A DNA stretch of 64,000 bases from Blasia pusilla (GCA_050084515.1 CM114271.1:51956001-52020000); one strand, 5' to 3'; positions 1-13,036 are shown, counted from the stretch's first letter. The notes: a model not told the origin generated them from the letters alone. A program made the numbers and translations.

Positions 1-3000
1 ATACTCAATGTTTTCCCCTAAAAAACCCTTCATAGCCATTCAAAGCTACAGTTTATAAAGCACTATTTACAAGTTAAGTGCTGAATAGTCTAAGGCATTC
101 GTGCGTGACAAAAATTAGGTAACTTCGTTTTCTCACCAGTCATAGTACGAAGCACTGGGAAATCAGCCACCAAACAAGTTACGACCATAACTAGGAGTGC
201 CCAAAATGCTGGGAATTTTCTTATACGACTGGAATATTGGGGCCATGGGAAAACGTGATTACTATTAGTTCTTGTGTGGAAATCATGTCCTCATCACGAC
301 ATCAAAAGCTCTCATGAGCCAAACTTTACTCCCTCATTTATGAGCCATTAATGTCCATCCCTCCAAGCCCTTATGAAACCCCACCAATGGGAGCCGGTTT
401 GATATGCCTCCTTCGATATGGGGGGAGAAAATCCCATTATATTAAATGCAATCTAGTTTTGGATATCTTTTCTTAGATAGACTAGGCGGCTAGTCCCATG
501 CAACGTGGTGCCCATTAATGGAGTCCCACACCCACACTTTATAATTAACAAGTTATAATTATAATCAGGAGTGTTTCTAATGCAAGAAGTTTGGGTACCT
601 TTAACACAAAATAATCATCTATATTATAATGTGAGGAAGGGGGTTACTTCTTTTGGTAACTTCCCATTCCCAAAGAAGTGAAACTCCTCCACAAGTGGTA
701 GTCTAAAATGTCCTCTTGTGAGAAAAAGTTAAAAAGATTTGACTGAGATTTTATTTAGACGGCCATCTACTTGAGTGAGGTGAGAAGCTGCCTTATTTTT
801 GAACGAGGGGAGATCTATACCATTAACACCTTATGAAAGAGGGGTACCTGAGCTACATGGCTTCTATTTACACAAGTGCGCATACGGTATTGGTTAGAGG
901 CTTATGAGGTGGTCATCAACACAAAATCTTCCAAGGCTTCGGCTCTCACAAGTGTGCATATGGTACTGGTTCCAGGCTTGTGAGGCCCTCATCCGCACAA
1001 TTGGTACCAAATTTACTGTAGTAATTTTGTATAATTGTGGAAAGTAACAGCAGATCTGGGTGAAAGTTGGAGTTGGAGCGCAAGTTGGAGCAAAGGGCAA
1101 GTTGGAGTCGTGGGTGGAAGGAAGGTGTGGTTGTATGAACGAAGAGCCCAAGATCCGAAAAGCCATGTTCCGATCGAAAGGTGAGATTTGTGTTCCAATG
1201 TGAAGGTGAGCTTTATGTTCCAATCCGATTCGAAAGTGAGATCCAAAAGCCATGTTTCTGGTCCGAAGGTTAGATTTGTATTCTGATCTGAAGCTATAGG
1301 CCTGTTGAAATCATCCGATTCGCATGAACGAGTTGCAAGGGCATGGCACACCCCTCGATCCGATCAGTGCGTTTATGAGCGAAAGTAGCGCCAACGCAGT
1401 AAATAAAACATGTCACGATTTCACCTTGCTCCAAGAAACTTGAAGCAACGCAATCGTTATTGTGTACCACCGAGTCCGACTTGGCAAAGCCACCTACTCG
1501 ACCGCCCCGACGCGCTCCCCTGCAGAATACAACCTAAAACCTCGGCATTACCATTCCACTGCGCAGCCGCCATCGCACGGCAACTCACGGCAAGACAGGT
1601 CTACATGTAGATGTACAAGCATTCGCTTGGGAGCATCACCTCTCCCAAAATCGTTTGGTCGAGTGCTGCCGAATGAACTGTTGCTGCGTGGAGATGGCTT
1701 CACATCCATGGTTTGGCTTTCAGTTCGTGCAAAGATGTACAAATTGAAGTGGAACAGGCCGTTTAGCTATGTTTGTGAGCGATAGGTCGGCTTCCAGGCA
1801 ACTATGGCTGGTTCCAGGGCAGTGACAGCCCAATCTAAAGCCTCCCCACTTGCTGCCTTACTCATGTTGTGTTGTACTTGTAGTTGTATCGTGATTATTT
1901 TAGAACCCATGCAGCTTGAGCATGTTCGCTATGGACGGTTTTGCAGTCCATGCATAAGTTCTTGGACTTTCTTGATAGTTAGCCTCTGGGTGCTTGGACT
2001 TGATAGTTAGCCCAGGACTTGATTCTGTCTCTCTGATCCTTCGGTTACAGTTCATTCTTTCCGTGAAAGCCTTTATTCTTTTCCTATTGGTTTGGTGAAG
2101 CTCGACTTCCAGGTAGGTAATTTTTTGACGTAAGACACTGCCTAGCGACGGATGTTGACTCCATGTGATTTTCACAATCAGGTCAACTTTCAGGTGGGAT
2201 GCAAACGCGAGTGTCTTAGGACTACCGTTTCTACCTACATCCTGACACAACGTATCAGGCAGGCTAAAGAAAGGAAGTGGAGAAACGAGCACTCCATTTT
2301 TTAGGATGAATCGACGTAGTTGCACTACAACCCCTAGCGATCGGTCTTACAAGAGGAGGAGGAGGAGTGTAGACTCGAACACGACAGCGAGAAGGTGTGG
2401 AGATCTTTGTCCAGTTCCATGCTCACTCCTCAATTAACTTGGCCTCGTCAGCATGCTATTATGTGGAAACAAACGATTACGAGACTGAGCTAGCATACCA
2501 TGGACGACAGTAGTTACGTTCTTGTTGGATTCGGGAAACGTTGGTTACAATTCATCTGAGGTTCCGGATTCCAGACCTCTGAAGTTGGCGTGTTCATCTT
2601 TTCAAAGGGTACTTGTCATCGAGATTTGGGTATCAAACAAACTTTTCCTTTTTCTTTTACCTTCCTCATTTGCCACCACCAACAGATCCGAAGCTTCCTA
2701 CTGTTACGTATCGGAAAATCCCTGCACCGCCCATCGTCTGAGGGGCCAGGGCGTTTGGTGGAATTTCTAGGGCATACCCTTTAAAGGTATGGCAATTTGA
2801 GTGGCAAAAGTGGCTCTCCACTTGCACCCAGATGACTATCCCGGGATCTCGGGAGCTTCACTTGGCAGGACGCATTTCCCATCACACCCACTTTCTAATT
2901 CTTCCTGATAGTGTGGCATGAGGCACATGATGCTTGCAACTATGCTTGTAGATGGATCCAACGTCGTCCTTACATTTTTCCCCTGTCTGTTTGAGCATTC

Positions 3001-5069
3001 TCATCCTTGTTTCCACACACGATCCTAGGCTTCTTGCCGGCTGCCTTCTTCACACCGTGCCCTTCTTTACTAGAATCTCTACCTTTAAGTGAGGAGCATG
3101 GCAAAGACTTTTGGATCTGGAGGTCGCTCTCGTATCGTACCGTCTTTTCAGTCAGCCCTGATATCAAGCAAAACCAGACACATTTTTAAGTCATCTAAAT
3201 TTTGCTGCCGGTGCATCGCACGGGCATTCTTACTAGTTTTTATAATCTTGGAATGTTGGTTGAGTGGAGGATCAAATTTTAATTTTACTATCTAGTACAA
3301 TATCTATTATCATCATCTATATGATTGAAGAGGATGGGATTTGAGGACCCCATCCTCAAACCCCATCTTCATATGTATCATGTGTGATGATACATATACA
3401 TTTCGGTTTCCTCATGTGATGACAAGTGTGACAAAGAGTTAGATTAACATAGCATAACAGTTGACCTTAAATTAACGAACCAATTGCTTTTCTCACAGCG
3501 ATTTTCACCCGTGCACAACACAGGAAATATACTAGTCTATAAATACTGTGAATTTTTTAAACATCACCTCTCCTTTTGACACATTTTTTTAGTCGATAAA
3601 ATCGCTCAATATCTATGTCAATAGGATTTTTGAATTCAATTGTACATTTAGGATGGGTAATTTAAAATTATATATCCGTGCAGGCACGAGCTAGTTGCAC
3701 TTATTAGAAAATATTCAAGGTATCACACAAACTATCAATAAAGGTACCCAAAAATTGACATTGGTAACGAGAAAAGTAGGACATAATTTCCACTAAGTTT
3801 CCCCCTTGTGCTAAAGAGCATTTTCTTTGCCACAAAGTATTAGAATTATGTTAGTTACTCCTTTAGAAAATGGGGAGAGAAATTTCCCCCGGATAGACTA
3901 AGTCAATTTCTATTGTTCCATCTCAATATATCATCAAAAGTGGTACAAATTCCCCTTGTTTTTCATCTTTGTTTCCGTGTGGTCTAAGTGTTAATGTTTC
4001 TTCAATTACTTCCTTTATATCTTTACGTAGTCGTCTTATTTCATTTTTGTGTCATTTTACATTTCAGCCCCATAAAAAAAATACATAACATGAAGAAAAG
4101 AAAAAGAATAGGAAAAATCAAAACGGAACTAAGGTAAAATGATGACACGAAAGAATATAAAACCTGTAACTTCTACATTATTAGCGCGATCCTGCTAATA
4201 TTGCTGGGCTTCATTAACGCTTCCAAGGAAAAAAAAAGGAAAAATAATAATAAATAACTAGTTTGGGTTTAGGGGGTCCATTATCGACTTTGAAGGAGTG
4301 GAGCGTGAGGTGGAGGATTGAAGCGGAAATTCAAATTCAAAACGGAACATGATGTCACTGGAAAGAATTCACCCGCTATTGGCCGTGGACTGGTTCGGAA
4401 GACCGGCTGATGTCGGTCGTGAAATACGACAAAACCAGACCATGAATACCAGGAGATCTCAGCTGTCAGAATCGGTCAGAGATGTGTACTTAAGTACGTG
4501 GCTCCGATAAGTCGCACGGGCACATAATGCGCAACGGTAATCCTATTTATGACACGCTGCAGGCCCTAATTAATGCACCTCCAAGAGGGAATCTCCGCTT
4601 CATAAGTAGAATTACCGGCGAGAATTAGCCTGCTGAGATGGTGATATCGGCAGGAACGATTCACCTCTCTACCACCCTAAAAGAGGTAAGTGGATACTAA
4701 ATAGATAAATAGGTTTTTATTCTCTTTCTATTTTCTATATATTTTCTTTCGGTTCACTGGAACTCATAAAAGATTATCACTTAATTTTAGTTGGTTTATT
4801 TTCCCTCACTTCACTGGAAACCATAAAGTATTACGAAATGTATCTAAATAAAGGTTTTGTAAATAAATCAGTACTTGAATAAAAGGAGGAATTAAAAATA
4901 TCCGAAACAGAATTTTGAAAGAGCTAATGAATGTGCTTAATTACGAATAGGCGATGAACACGTGTGAACCTCTTCTGCGGTCGCCCTTAAGTGATGGGGA
5001 GCAACTTGGCAATGTTCCAGTGAAATGCTCTTGTAACAGATGCCTGCCGCGGACAATGCCCTCCATGGC
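1..5069. other. Intergenic DNA, no supported gene
   Basis: I see no gene in this stretch. Open frames here are short (up to about 140 codons), overlap on both strands and match no family I recognise. The DNA is AT-rich apart from a somewhat GC-richer part around 1400-3100. The only internal structure I could define is the hairpin pair at 3333-3400, listed separately. Confidence 0.6.
3333..3400. repeat. Two adjacent hairpins
   Basis: The arms 3333-3347 and 3353-3367 are inverted copies of each other over 15 bp with one mismatch, around a 5-nt loop. A second, AT-rich inverted repeat follows directly at about 3371-3400 (arms of about 12 bp around GTGTG). No protein or known RNA family is visible. 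Such pairs occur in decayed MITE-type elements, but I could not define terminal repeats or a target duplication. Confidence 0.5.
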
Positions 5070-5134
5070 TTAACTATAACCATAGCTCATCTAGGAGCTA
5101 TGGTTACAGTTAACCGTAGCGCCTAGATGAGCTA
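5070..5134. repeat. Inverted repeat with two competing stems
   Basis: Positions 5077-5088 and 5095-5106 form a perfect 12-bp stem around the 6-nt loop ATCTAG. The stem extends outward to 5070 and 5113 with one mismatch. In addition, 5083-5095 is the exact reverse complement of 5122-5134, so the inner strand can pair with either partner. No gene is attached. This could be part of a small non-autonomous element. Confidence 0.65.
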
Positions 5135-5252
5135 ATAGTTTTGCTCCACGTGGGCGAAATAATACGGGGTTTTAGGGGAAAAACCGTATTAACGAATAGT
5201 TTTGCTCCACGTGGGAAAATTAATTCGGTTTTAAAGGAAAAAAAAACCTCTC
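5134..5252. repeat. Direct repeat, two units of about 60 bp
   Basis: Two units start at 5134 and 5195 with the shared core AATAGTTTTGCTCCACGTGG. Each is followed by a CGG-TTTTA-GGGAAAAA-like stretch, and the second unit is more diverged. The first unit also contains an imperfect inverted repeat (AATACGG...CCGTATT). The core includes a CACGTG E/G-box hexamer, but no promoter context is evident. Confidence 0.65.
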
Positions 5253-8200
5253 TTGACTCGGGTTCCGTTAGGAAACCATCGTTAGGAAAGGAAGAAATAA
5301 TATAGTTGACAAGAATAAAAGAAGAATAAGGATGGGGAATTAGAGAGCACTTAGGTCACGTACCATTGGAGTGAAAGAAAGGGAAGCCCTTAAAATCTAA
5401 GTTATAACCACGCCACATCTAATTAGTTAGTCTCATCTGGCTGATATAGAGCAAGCGGGTGCAAGAAGGGATACTCGTAATTAGTTCATGCATAGCATGA
5501 GCACCGACTAGTAAAAAAGTGGAGAAGAATGCCCGTAAACGGTAGTTCTGGCCACTTTAAATTAGGGACTCAAATCTGCTTTTGATCGAGATCAAATAGT
5601 TTCCTAGTAATAGGTAGGTAGTTTTCTTATAAGCCTAATAAGGCAACTTTGTTGCTTCTATGGGGTAAAATATCTTTCACCAAATGTTTTAGACCCCCTT
5701 GTCATTTTGGCACGCGAGTCCTAGCAAGTTCCAATATTAGCTTAGGGGCCACAAAGTACAAGTTCCCGTGAGATTGTTTATATGTATGGCATTCAGTTCT
5801 TTTATTATTATTTCAACAAGTTCCTTGCAATAACGCTAAATGGGATATCAAGGGTGTGTTTCAACCTTGTTTGTGGTTATGTTGAAGAGCATGAAATCAC
5901 AATTAATTCTCATAGTCCCCAATCAAGTCGACCTTGTGGTTTCTTTTCTCTCCTTTGTTCGTTCTTTCTTTCCTTCTTTCTTTCTTTGATGCGGTCGTAC
6001 TAGGGCAATCATAACTCCACAATAGTAATACGATGGGTGACCTTTAGATAAGTCGCGGTGTTGCATCCAATGTTTTGAGGAACAATCCTTTTTCTTCTCC
6101 TCTTTGGGTATGGCCTTAGAGTTACTTGACTGTATAATTCATCCCTTCTTGTACTTCTAATGTGTTCCCCATCCTCTTTTATTCATGCCTTGATCTTCCC
6201 CTTTCTTTCTTCTTTTCCTTTCTTAATTTCCATTTTCTTAACTAGACTAATGGTTCACACCCACCAACTCCAACTTTTTTTCAAGATGCTCATTAGACTT
6301 ACTAACGTATAGAATATTCTTCCTTTTGCACTTTCATTTTCTATGAGAGTAATCTAGAGCATGATGCCCAAAAAGTTACAAGCCCCACCCCCCCTCCTCA
6401 ATTTTCAGGTATTTGTTAGAAAGCATTTCTGATAAATTCTCACCTTGTTAACATATGCTAAGTTTTATTGTATTTAAAGTAGTTCTTAATTTCTGAGAAT
6501 AATAAAAAAAAGTATCATCATATTAGTTCATTCAGAAATTTTCATATTTATTTTAATAATTAAATATATTTATTAAGAATAATTAGTGTTATATTCATGC
6601 TCAAACATTTATTTCCTTTCTATAAGGGGTGATAGAATACCTCCTATTCCTTTCCAAAAATATTAGTCCCTTCTAAAAAAGATTCCCCTCATAAGTAATC
6701 CTCTCATCGTCGATAAATGGTATAAATTCCTTAAATTATTTTCCATGGGTTTGTGGAGAACCTTGGAATTTCATTTAACTGTAAGGTATGCCTTGAAAAT
6801 ATAGATCATTATTCAATAGTCAACACCCAATGTTGGTATTATTTTCATTTCTAGATTACCATTCAATAAAATTTTCCTAATTTTCAAATAGACCTTGGAG
6901 ACTTCGATAAATTTTGAATCAGTCCATAAAAATTTATACTATCATTTTTCACTCAATTCTTTTTTCAATTTTAATTCAGAAATTTTTTTATTGTTACTCA
7001 ATAGGATCATGAAATATTTTTGATGCTACACTCATCTAATCGAAGTACACCAATATAAAATTAGAAAAAAAATATGTAGTGGGATTCTAGATAGATGAAT
7101 TATTGGATTCCATTATTAGATAATAATTGATCCTAGCGAAGATAATTTTCAGTAATAAGAAACAGACCTCTACGAATCATTTGAAACTTTTAAAAAGGAG
7201 AAAAATTCACATCGGAAAATTCCCCCAAAAAATAATATGACTCTAAGAAAAACTAATGCTAATTTTTTGAATTCATAATGGATATTGATAGCATTTGAAC
7301 TCTCACACAAAATTGTGATCATGGATTCGATAGAAACTACATAGAAGTCTAAAGACTCTAAACAGTATCATGAAAATCGTCTTTTTTTCAATCTTTAAGT
7401 TTAATTTCAAATCTATGAAAGCAAATATAATTTGGATGTAAGAAATTTTCTTGAAGTTCCAAACACTTTTGAAGTTCATATTTTATTGATATGATTTTAT
7501 ATGAAATAGAAAGTCTTTGTCAAAGCGTGGTATCATATTTTGTGTACTAGTACTTTGGTACTTGTACAATACAATGGGTTGAGGGGGAATTGGGCAGTGA
7601 TATTGTGATGGAAAAAAGTTATGAAAGATAAAAATGGTAATGATAAAACATAGAAACATTAAGAGGAGATGAACATAAACCCAAAAAAGTCTAAGAATGA
7701 ATTTATGAGAATGACTATCAATGAAAATCTTCACAAATTTTCTAGAAATTATCTCCAAAAGTCTTTTGGGAAAAAAATATTAAGAAGGAAATTTTTTTAT
7801 TTGATGACACTCTTCGATGAAAAAAATTACATATTTAAAAGACACCTTTAGGGATATGCTCAAATAGTAAATTTTAACAAGAAAAGAACCAAAAAAATAA
7901 AAATATTATTACACAATGAACCATGGTTCTTAAAAGCCAGTTTATCATTGAGTTACATATGACTTCTTATGAATGGAACACTCAAAAGTTTCATCCATAG
8001 TTTGATTTAAGATGGGGAATTACTTGTTGTGGAAATAATGTTATAACACAAGTAAAGTCTCATTGAGGATTTCCTATGATAAGTTGTTGCCATTTCGGTT
8101 ATAGACTAGTTTATTCTATAATGTGAAAAAATATAATAAAATCTTGAAAAGAATGAAGAGCCATACAATTTATCGACAGGAATGTATTATGTTGAAAACT

Positions 8201-8849
8201 TAAGATGTGGTAATGAAACATCGATTCATTATACATACGTCCTTACTAGTAAAATGATGCATTCAAAATTAACTAAAGACCTTACATGTTTTTGGTATGG
8301 TTTCTATTTCCAAAAATATATATGATTGCTCGAGAGAAAAGATAACTTATGAATATAGCTATAGTAAGCATCATTACGTATGTAGTAGTGGCGATTGAGG
8401 GGTTGTTTATTTTTTGCGCCATTTAGGTTTGTGAGATCTCAATGCTTGTCTTAAGTGAAAAGACTGTACATTTGGTCTTTCTAGACCACAACCTATATAT
8501 TTGATGGGAAGGAAGTACTACAATGTACTCTAGGTCCTTTAAAATCTAGTAACCTAGAGAGAAATATTCATACATGTTAATATGAAGGCGCCCTAAAGGA
8601 GATATGCTCTTAGTGTGTCATAGAAATGCTTATCTTTCAAATTTTGAAGCTTATAATATAGTTAGATTAGACTATGAAACTTTTCTAGATGTTAGAATAT
8701 TTTTAATCTAAGAGTGGGCATGTCTTCATATCATGAAATAAAATATTTTGATCTATGAAGAGTATCGTGTTTATAAGTTGATTTAAGTAGTGATCTACTT
8801 TCCTTATGTTATGTCCCATTCCATACACCTTATTTCCATTCTCTTCCTT
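5253..8849. other. AT-rich intergenic DNA, no supported gene
   Basis: No gene family is recognisable. The stretch from about 6400 to 8850 is very AT-rich and its open frames are short and lysine- or phenylalanine-rich, as expected by chance at this composition. Confidence 0.6.
5943..5988. repeat. Imperfect (TTTC)n microsatellite
   Basis: A pyrimidine tract made of TTTC/TTCC tetramers and interrupted repeats. No other function is visible. Confidence 0.75.
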
Positions 8850-9202
8850 TTATCACATCTTAGTTTTCCGACATGTACAGCTTTACTGCGTCGTCAATAT
8901 AGAGGACGTACGGGTTGTTTGGGTGTAACTTCGTCTTGAGATGTCGTATGAGGTTGGCGGCAAGCCCGTTGCATCGGGGAATATTGTCTCTGACGATTTA
9001 CCTATTTTGGTCTTAGTCAATAAGGTGACCGTTGATCGAGTCAATAGTCACATGATACCTAGTACCTTGTGCATGCAAGTTATCGTTGGGATGGTTATTT
9101 TGGGGGAGAGAGCCTTTTAGCTCTTCCCAAGGCTATAAGAAAGGGAGGGATGGCTTTCCCAAGCCATCTTTCTCATGTTGGGCCTTAGGAGCACCTCTCT
9201 TG

Positions 9203-9283
<81 letters not shown>

Positions 9284-9335
9284 AGTTTAAGGCCGGGTGA
9301 GTCATTATGACTCTTTTTTTTTTTTTTGGTGGTCT
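8850..9335 (+). mobile_element. Degraded Ty3/gypsy LTR remnant (plus orientation)
   Basis: This stretch aligns by eye with the reverse complement of the LTR at 51106-52213. Shared landmarks, in order, are TCACATCT(G/T)AG at 8853, GTAACTT and ATGAGGTTG in 8919-8955, a GAGAGCC...GCTCTTCCC stem at about 9106-9127, a TATA-like CTATAAG at 9133, the GATGGCTT hairpin at 9149-9168, CTTTCTCATGTTGGGCC ending at 9184, and GGAGTTTAAGGCCGGGTG at 9282-9299. No internal gag or pol follows, so this is a solo or truncated LTR. The terminal CA end is not identifiable. Confidence 0.75.
9206..9282. repeat. Compound (TA)n(TG)n microsatellite
   Basis: An uninterrupted AT run (about 9206-9242) passes directly into a TG run (9243-9282). 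It lies inside the LTR remnant, where the other LTR copy has only a short TGTATGTGTGTG seed, so it probably grew by slippage from that seed. The long open frames here are translations of the dinucleotides, not genes. Confidence 0.95.
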
Positions 9336-9455
9336 CGATGTATATGTTTGAGTGTATTGAGTTTATAAGTGGATCTACTTGTGTGTTAGGAAGATATGTA
9401 TTGTATGTCATGGGGATGTGACCAGCGATGTGTATGCGCACGATACTTTTTCAAA
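9333..9455 (+). repeat. Segment shared with 48305-48432 (inverted)
   Basis: This segment aligns with the reverse complement of 48305-48432. Shared landmarks are a TATATGT(A/T)TGAGT block near 9350, GTGGATC near 9371 and GATGTGACCAGCGATGT near 9415-9432, then TATGCGCACGA at 9432-9442. It follows the LTR remnant directly, so it is probably transposon internal or leader DNA of the same gypsy family. The copy at 48305 contains about 17 extra bases within the last block. Confidence 0.65.
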
Positions 9456-9551
9456 TCTATTTTCTTTGAAAGAATGGGAAGGATTTTCCCCTATCCTTTT
9501 TCCGTCCCTCATTTTAAACCTCACTATGCTTATGATATAAGTCTATGCCTT

Positions 9552-9554
<3 letters not shown>

Positions 9555-9591
<37 letters not shown>
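9555..9591. repeat. (GA)n microsatellite
   Basis: An uninterrupted GA dinucleotide run followed by imperfect GAGTGA and GTGAGTGA units to about 9640. Confidence 0.95.
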
Positions 9592-9594
<3 letters not shown>

Positions 9595-12503
9595 TTGAGC
9601 GAGTGAGGGAGTGGAATGAGTGAGTGAGTGTGAGTGAGATCTACTTCTATTTTACAAAGAGATATTTTGGTAACTACTTGTCTCCATGTTTGTATTCCCA
9701 AAATGGATGCTTAATCTAAAGTTTCATGTGTTTGATTGGTGATAAAAATGCATATCCGCATAATATTTACATTGCTACTACTTATTATCAACAATACATC
9801 TTGGTATCATTGCAACGTATAGAAATATTGGCTTTCAAACATTGAATTTGTCTAGTATTTGTGTTGACCAGATGTATACAAGCTTTTGTGTTGAATTTAT
9901 TTCAAGCTAATAATGATGTAGCTTGTTAAGTTTTTATGTTGGTTTGTTTCCATTTACGTCTTGCATTCCTTTTTTGTATTTCTTGCCCCCTTTTCCCCTT
10001 TTGGGAGATTTTTGCCTTTCCTTGCTCTCTTTTTGAGGTTTTTTTTTGTAAGTAAATGAATACAAAGTATGTTGAGGGCGACGAATTGGATTTGTCTTGG
10101 TTCTCTCTTCTTGTCTTGATAGCCTAAATTTTATTCTCCTTCTTTCTTTCCTCGGTAACTTCATTCCCTAAATAAGAAAGTTTGACTTGGATTTTTGTTG
10201 TATTTGTTCCCTTCCTCCTTTCTTGAAAATCCCAAATAGGAATGTCTTACTAGGATTCTCCTCCTCCTCCCTCCTTTCTTGAAAACCCCAATTGGAAATT
10301 ATTATTTGGATTTTCCTTTTTTCTTTCCCCCCCTTAAAGGTCTAAAGAGTTATGATAGTGATCTAAATATGTCTTAGGTTGTTTATACATGTAAATGGTA
10401 TGTACCCATCATCAATGGTTATTTTTGCATAATGGTTTCATAGATTTTTTCTATTTTTTTGGTGAAACCTTTAGACAAAGAAATTTTCAAAGTTTTAATC
10501 AACCATCTTTACTCAAAGGTTCAATTTCCCTCGTCATTGTTGCCTTCTTAAGAACTATAATGAGGAAAGCCTTACTTGGATTCATCTTTCTTTCTTCTGT
10601 AGACAGTTATAACCCAATTCTCATTGTTATGTGTTAATGATTCGACCAGAATACCTCTCATATGATATAAGAAAGTAGTCCACAATCACACTCGTATTAC
10701 TTGTGAGCATACTCCATTAATTAGTTACTTAAGGCATTGAATCATGATATTCTAGTCATGTAAAACTTAAACTAACCTCTAGTAGGCATATTCCAATAGA
10801 TATGAATGCATGGTATCATATCATTTATAGTTGTGTGAAACTTGAACTCGCCTTCTTGAGTCATGCCCTCAATAATATAAACTTCCCTCTTTTGCATTGG
10901 GTCGAGTGTGAAGGTCTAAGATAGTTGGCTCAACTATCTTCCCCCCCTTGATTTCCTTTCATGACTTCTTTTTCTCTTCCTTTTGTTTCATTACATATTT
11001 TCTCTATGCGCTTCCAATAGTCATCCAATATTTTGATTTTTTTGTTGTTGTTTAAACCCTATTGTGATAATAACACACTAAATCTAAGTTGTTGATCTTC
11101 AATTGATTTGGTATTGCAACAATTATGGAAAATTTTCCAATCTATACGGTGTTAAACTACATCGTATATTCTAAAGAAGCACTTGGGGATCCTCCAATTT
11201 CCATATCCTTTGATCTCCTCTATGGGATTCCGTGCAACTCTTTATGCTTATTGGGAAAATAAATGTTTGTTGGGTGATGAGATGAAGAGAAATGGAAATA
11301 CGGATGTGCCGTAAAAAATTAGGGAGATTGAGATGGAAAGAGTAAAGGAGATCCATTTGGATTCACCTTGTCCAAACGGTTATTGTGGGGATTGTAGTAG
11401 GAAAGGGTATCGGGTTAGGGATTGAAGGTCCATGTGTGGACAATATTGTTGATGTCTTTGGTTGTCCGTAGAAGCAAAGTCTTTACCATAAAGTATGCAA
11501 CCAAAATTTTGACACAAATGCAAAAGAAGGTTTACAAGGAGAATATGCGGGAGATGAATGAGTTGATGATGGATGACGATGTGGGGGTAAGGAGGTTGGT
11601 AAGGGAGGAGGGAAAATGGTAGCAAAGATGGAAGTTGGAAGCAAGGATTCATACGAGATATGTGAGGAAGATAAAGTAATAGGATTTGGTAGTAATGGAT
11701 GAAGATTATGATGAGTGGGAAGAGATGGAGAGAGGATAAGAGGAATATAGGGAAGAAACATAGGGAGTGTAATGGATGTATGAGTATTAAGGGAAAAATG
11801 ATAAGATCTATAATAAGCAAGGGAGTCGAGGGAAGAGGTTATGTTTGAAGGAGGGCATGCAAATCCATATAAGTTAGGAGATGGATTGGCCAACTCCATG
11901 CCTATAAAACTAGATATAGACATACCATATAAGAAATGTGGGATCATGATGAACCATAAAAAAGTAGAAGTCTCAAAATAAGAGCTATAATAAGAGGGGC
12001 GAGATCCATCCAAGATTGATTTAGATGGAGAGAATTATCGTTTGACAAAGATGAATTTATTATAATTGAAAAGTCCCTTTAAAGAGAATAAAAAGATATT
12101 GACATCGAGAACAAAAGAATGTGATCTATGTAATATCAAAAGAAGTAGCTCAAACGCGTGGATCTAAAATATCCTTGAAGAGATAGCGAACGTAGGCAAC
12201 CCCACTAAAAACTTTTCCTCACTACCAAATTTTAAAAAAATATTTTCACTTACATTCATTTTTTCTTCAAGTTGGAATTTTTGGTATTTTTTTCTTTTTA
12301 GTGAGGAATTGTTTTTAGTGGGGTTGTTTTTAGTCTTAACACATCGCCCCTCTAATAACTTAGTTTCATCTAAATGAACAAGATGAAAAGGCCTCTTTCA
12401 CCACGCACGAGCACCAACTAGAATGATTAATCCCATGCATCGGAAGAGAGGCCCTATGAACCCATACAAACTCTGCTTTTCATCTTCAAAGCTTTATATC
12501 TCT
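9592..12503. other. Intergenic low-complexity DNA, no supported gene
   Basis: The part 9930-10340 is pyrimidine-rich (long T/C tracts). The part 11250-11900 is purine-rich (GATGGA/GAGATGG-like imperfect repeats), and its minus-strand open frames are leucine-, proline- and histidine-rich by composition. No protein family is recognisable. Confidence 0.55.
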
Positions 12504-12620
12504 CTAGGTGTTGCTAATGTTGTCTATGTTGTTGATGAGTTTAGCCACTAGAAGGGTGCCCTTTTTTATTTTATTTTTTGTCGGTTGTGTCCTTCACTTG
12601 CTCGACTTTTTTAATCACCT
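12504..12620 (+). repeat. Dispersed repeat, copy A (pair of 61665-61790)
   Basis: The DNA matches 61665-61790, notably GAGTTTAGC near 12538, GGGTGCCCTTTTT near 12554 and GGTTGTG.CCTTCA near 12583-12596. In both copies the same reading frame gives a hydrophobic peptide ending in VPFF...GC.LH.L. A transposon-derived sequence is most likely. A conserved small protein cannot be excluded. Confidence 0.65.
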
Positions 12621-13036
12621 TTTTAAAATTCCGGAAGGGTTTTCCTCACCAGCTTTTTATCAAAACCTCTTCCTCTACAAGAAGAGAAGATCTATAAGGA
12701 TACAAGGACAAGGAAACCTAAATTTCACTCCATATGGAAAACTCACCCATCTATATTATCATGGACTCTACAAGTTCCTATCGGTTTTTTTTACCATCTA
12801 AACCATCCATTTGTCTTATGCACACATGTATGAATTACATGTCGCAAAGGTCGTACACTGGTTCCAAATTAAGTCCCTTTTTAATTTGCAAACACCTATA
12901 TATTTGACTATTACGGATTTTTTAAGGGGTGTGTTATCATTAGTCGGGACTAATATTTCGGGTGGATATAAAACGTTACTAGATGGGGTAAAGAAAAGTC
13001 AAGTTGTGGTCTTCACGTACTCAAGAATCGAGTGAA
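12621..13036. other. Intergenic DNA, no supported gene
   Basis: This holds weak continuation of the dispersed repeat to about 12700 and then unremarkable sequence. At 13011-13036 a short imperfect stem (CTTCAC...GTGAAG) precedes the larger inverted repeat. Confidence 0.5.

Noticed and set aside
894-2325. Several open frames of 100-141 codons on both strands
   Set aside because: They overlap each other, match no family and show no splice-supported extension.
9086-9441. Open frames through the microsatellite
   Set aside because: They are IY, CV and TH dipeptide runs produced by the (TA)n(TG)n tract.
11380-12013. Minus-strand open frames of 146 and 176 codons
   Set aside because: They are the complement of a purine-rich imperfect repeat, Leu/Pro/His/Ser-rich by composition, overlap each other and match no family.
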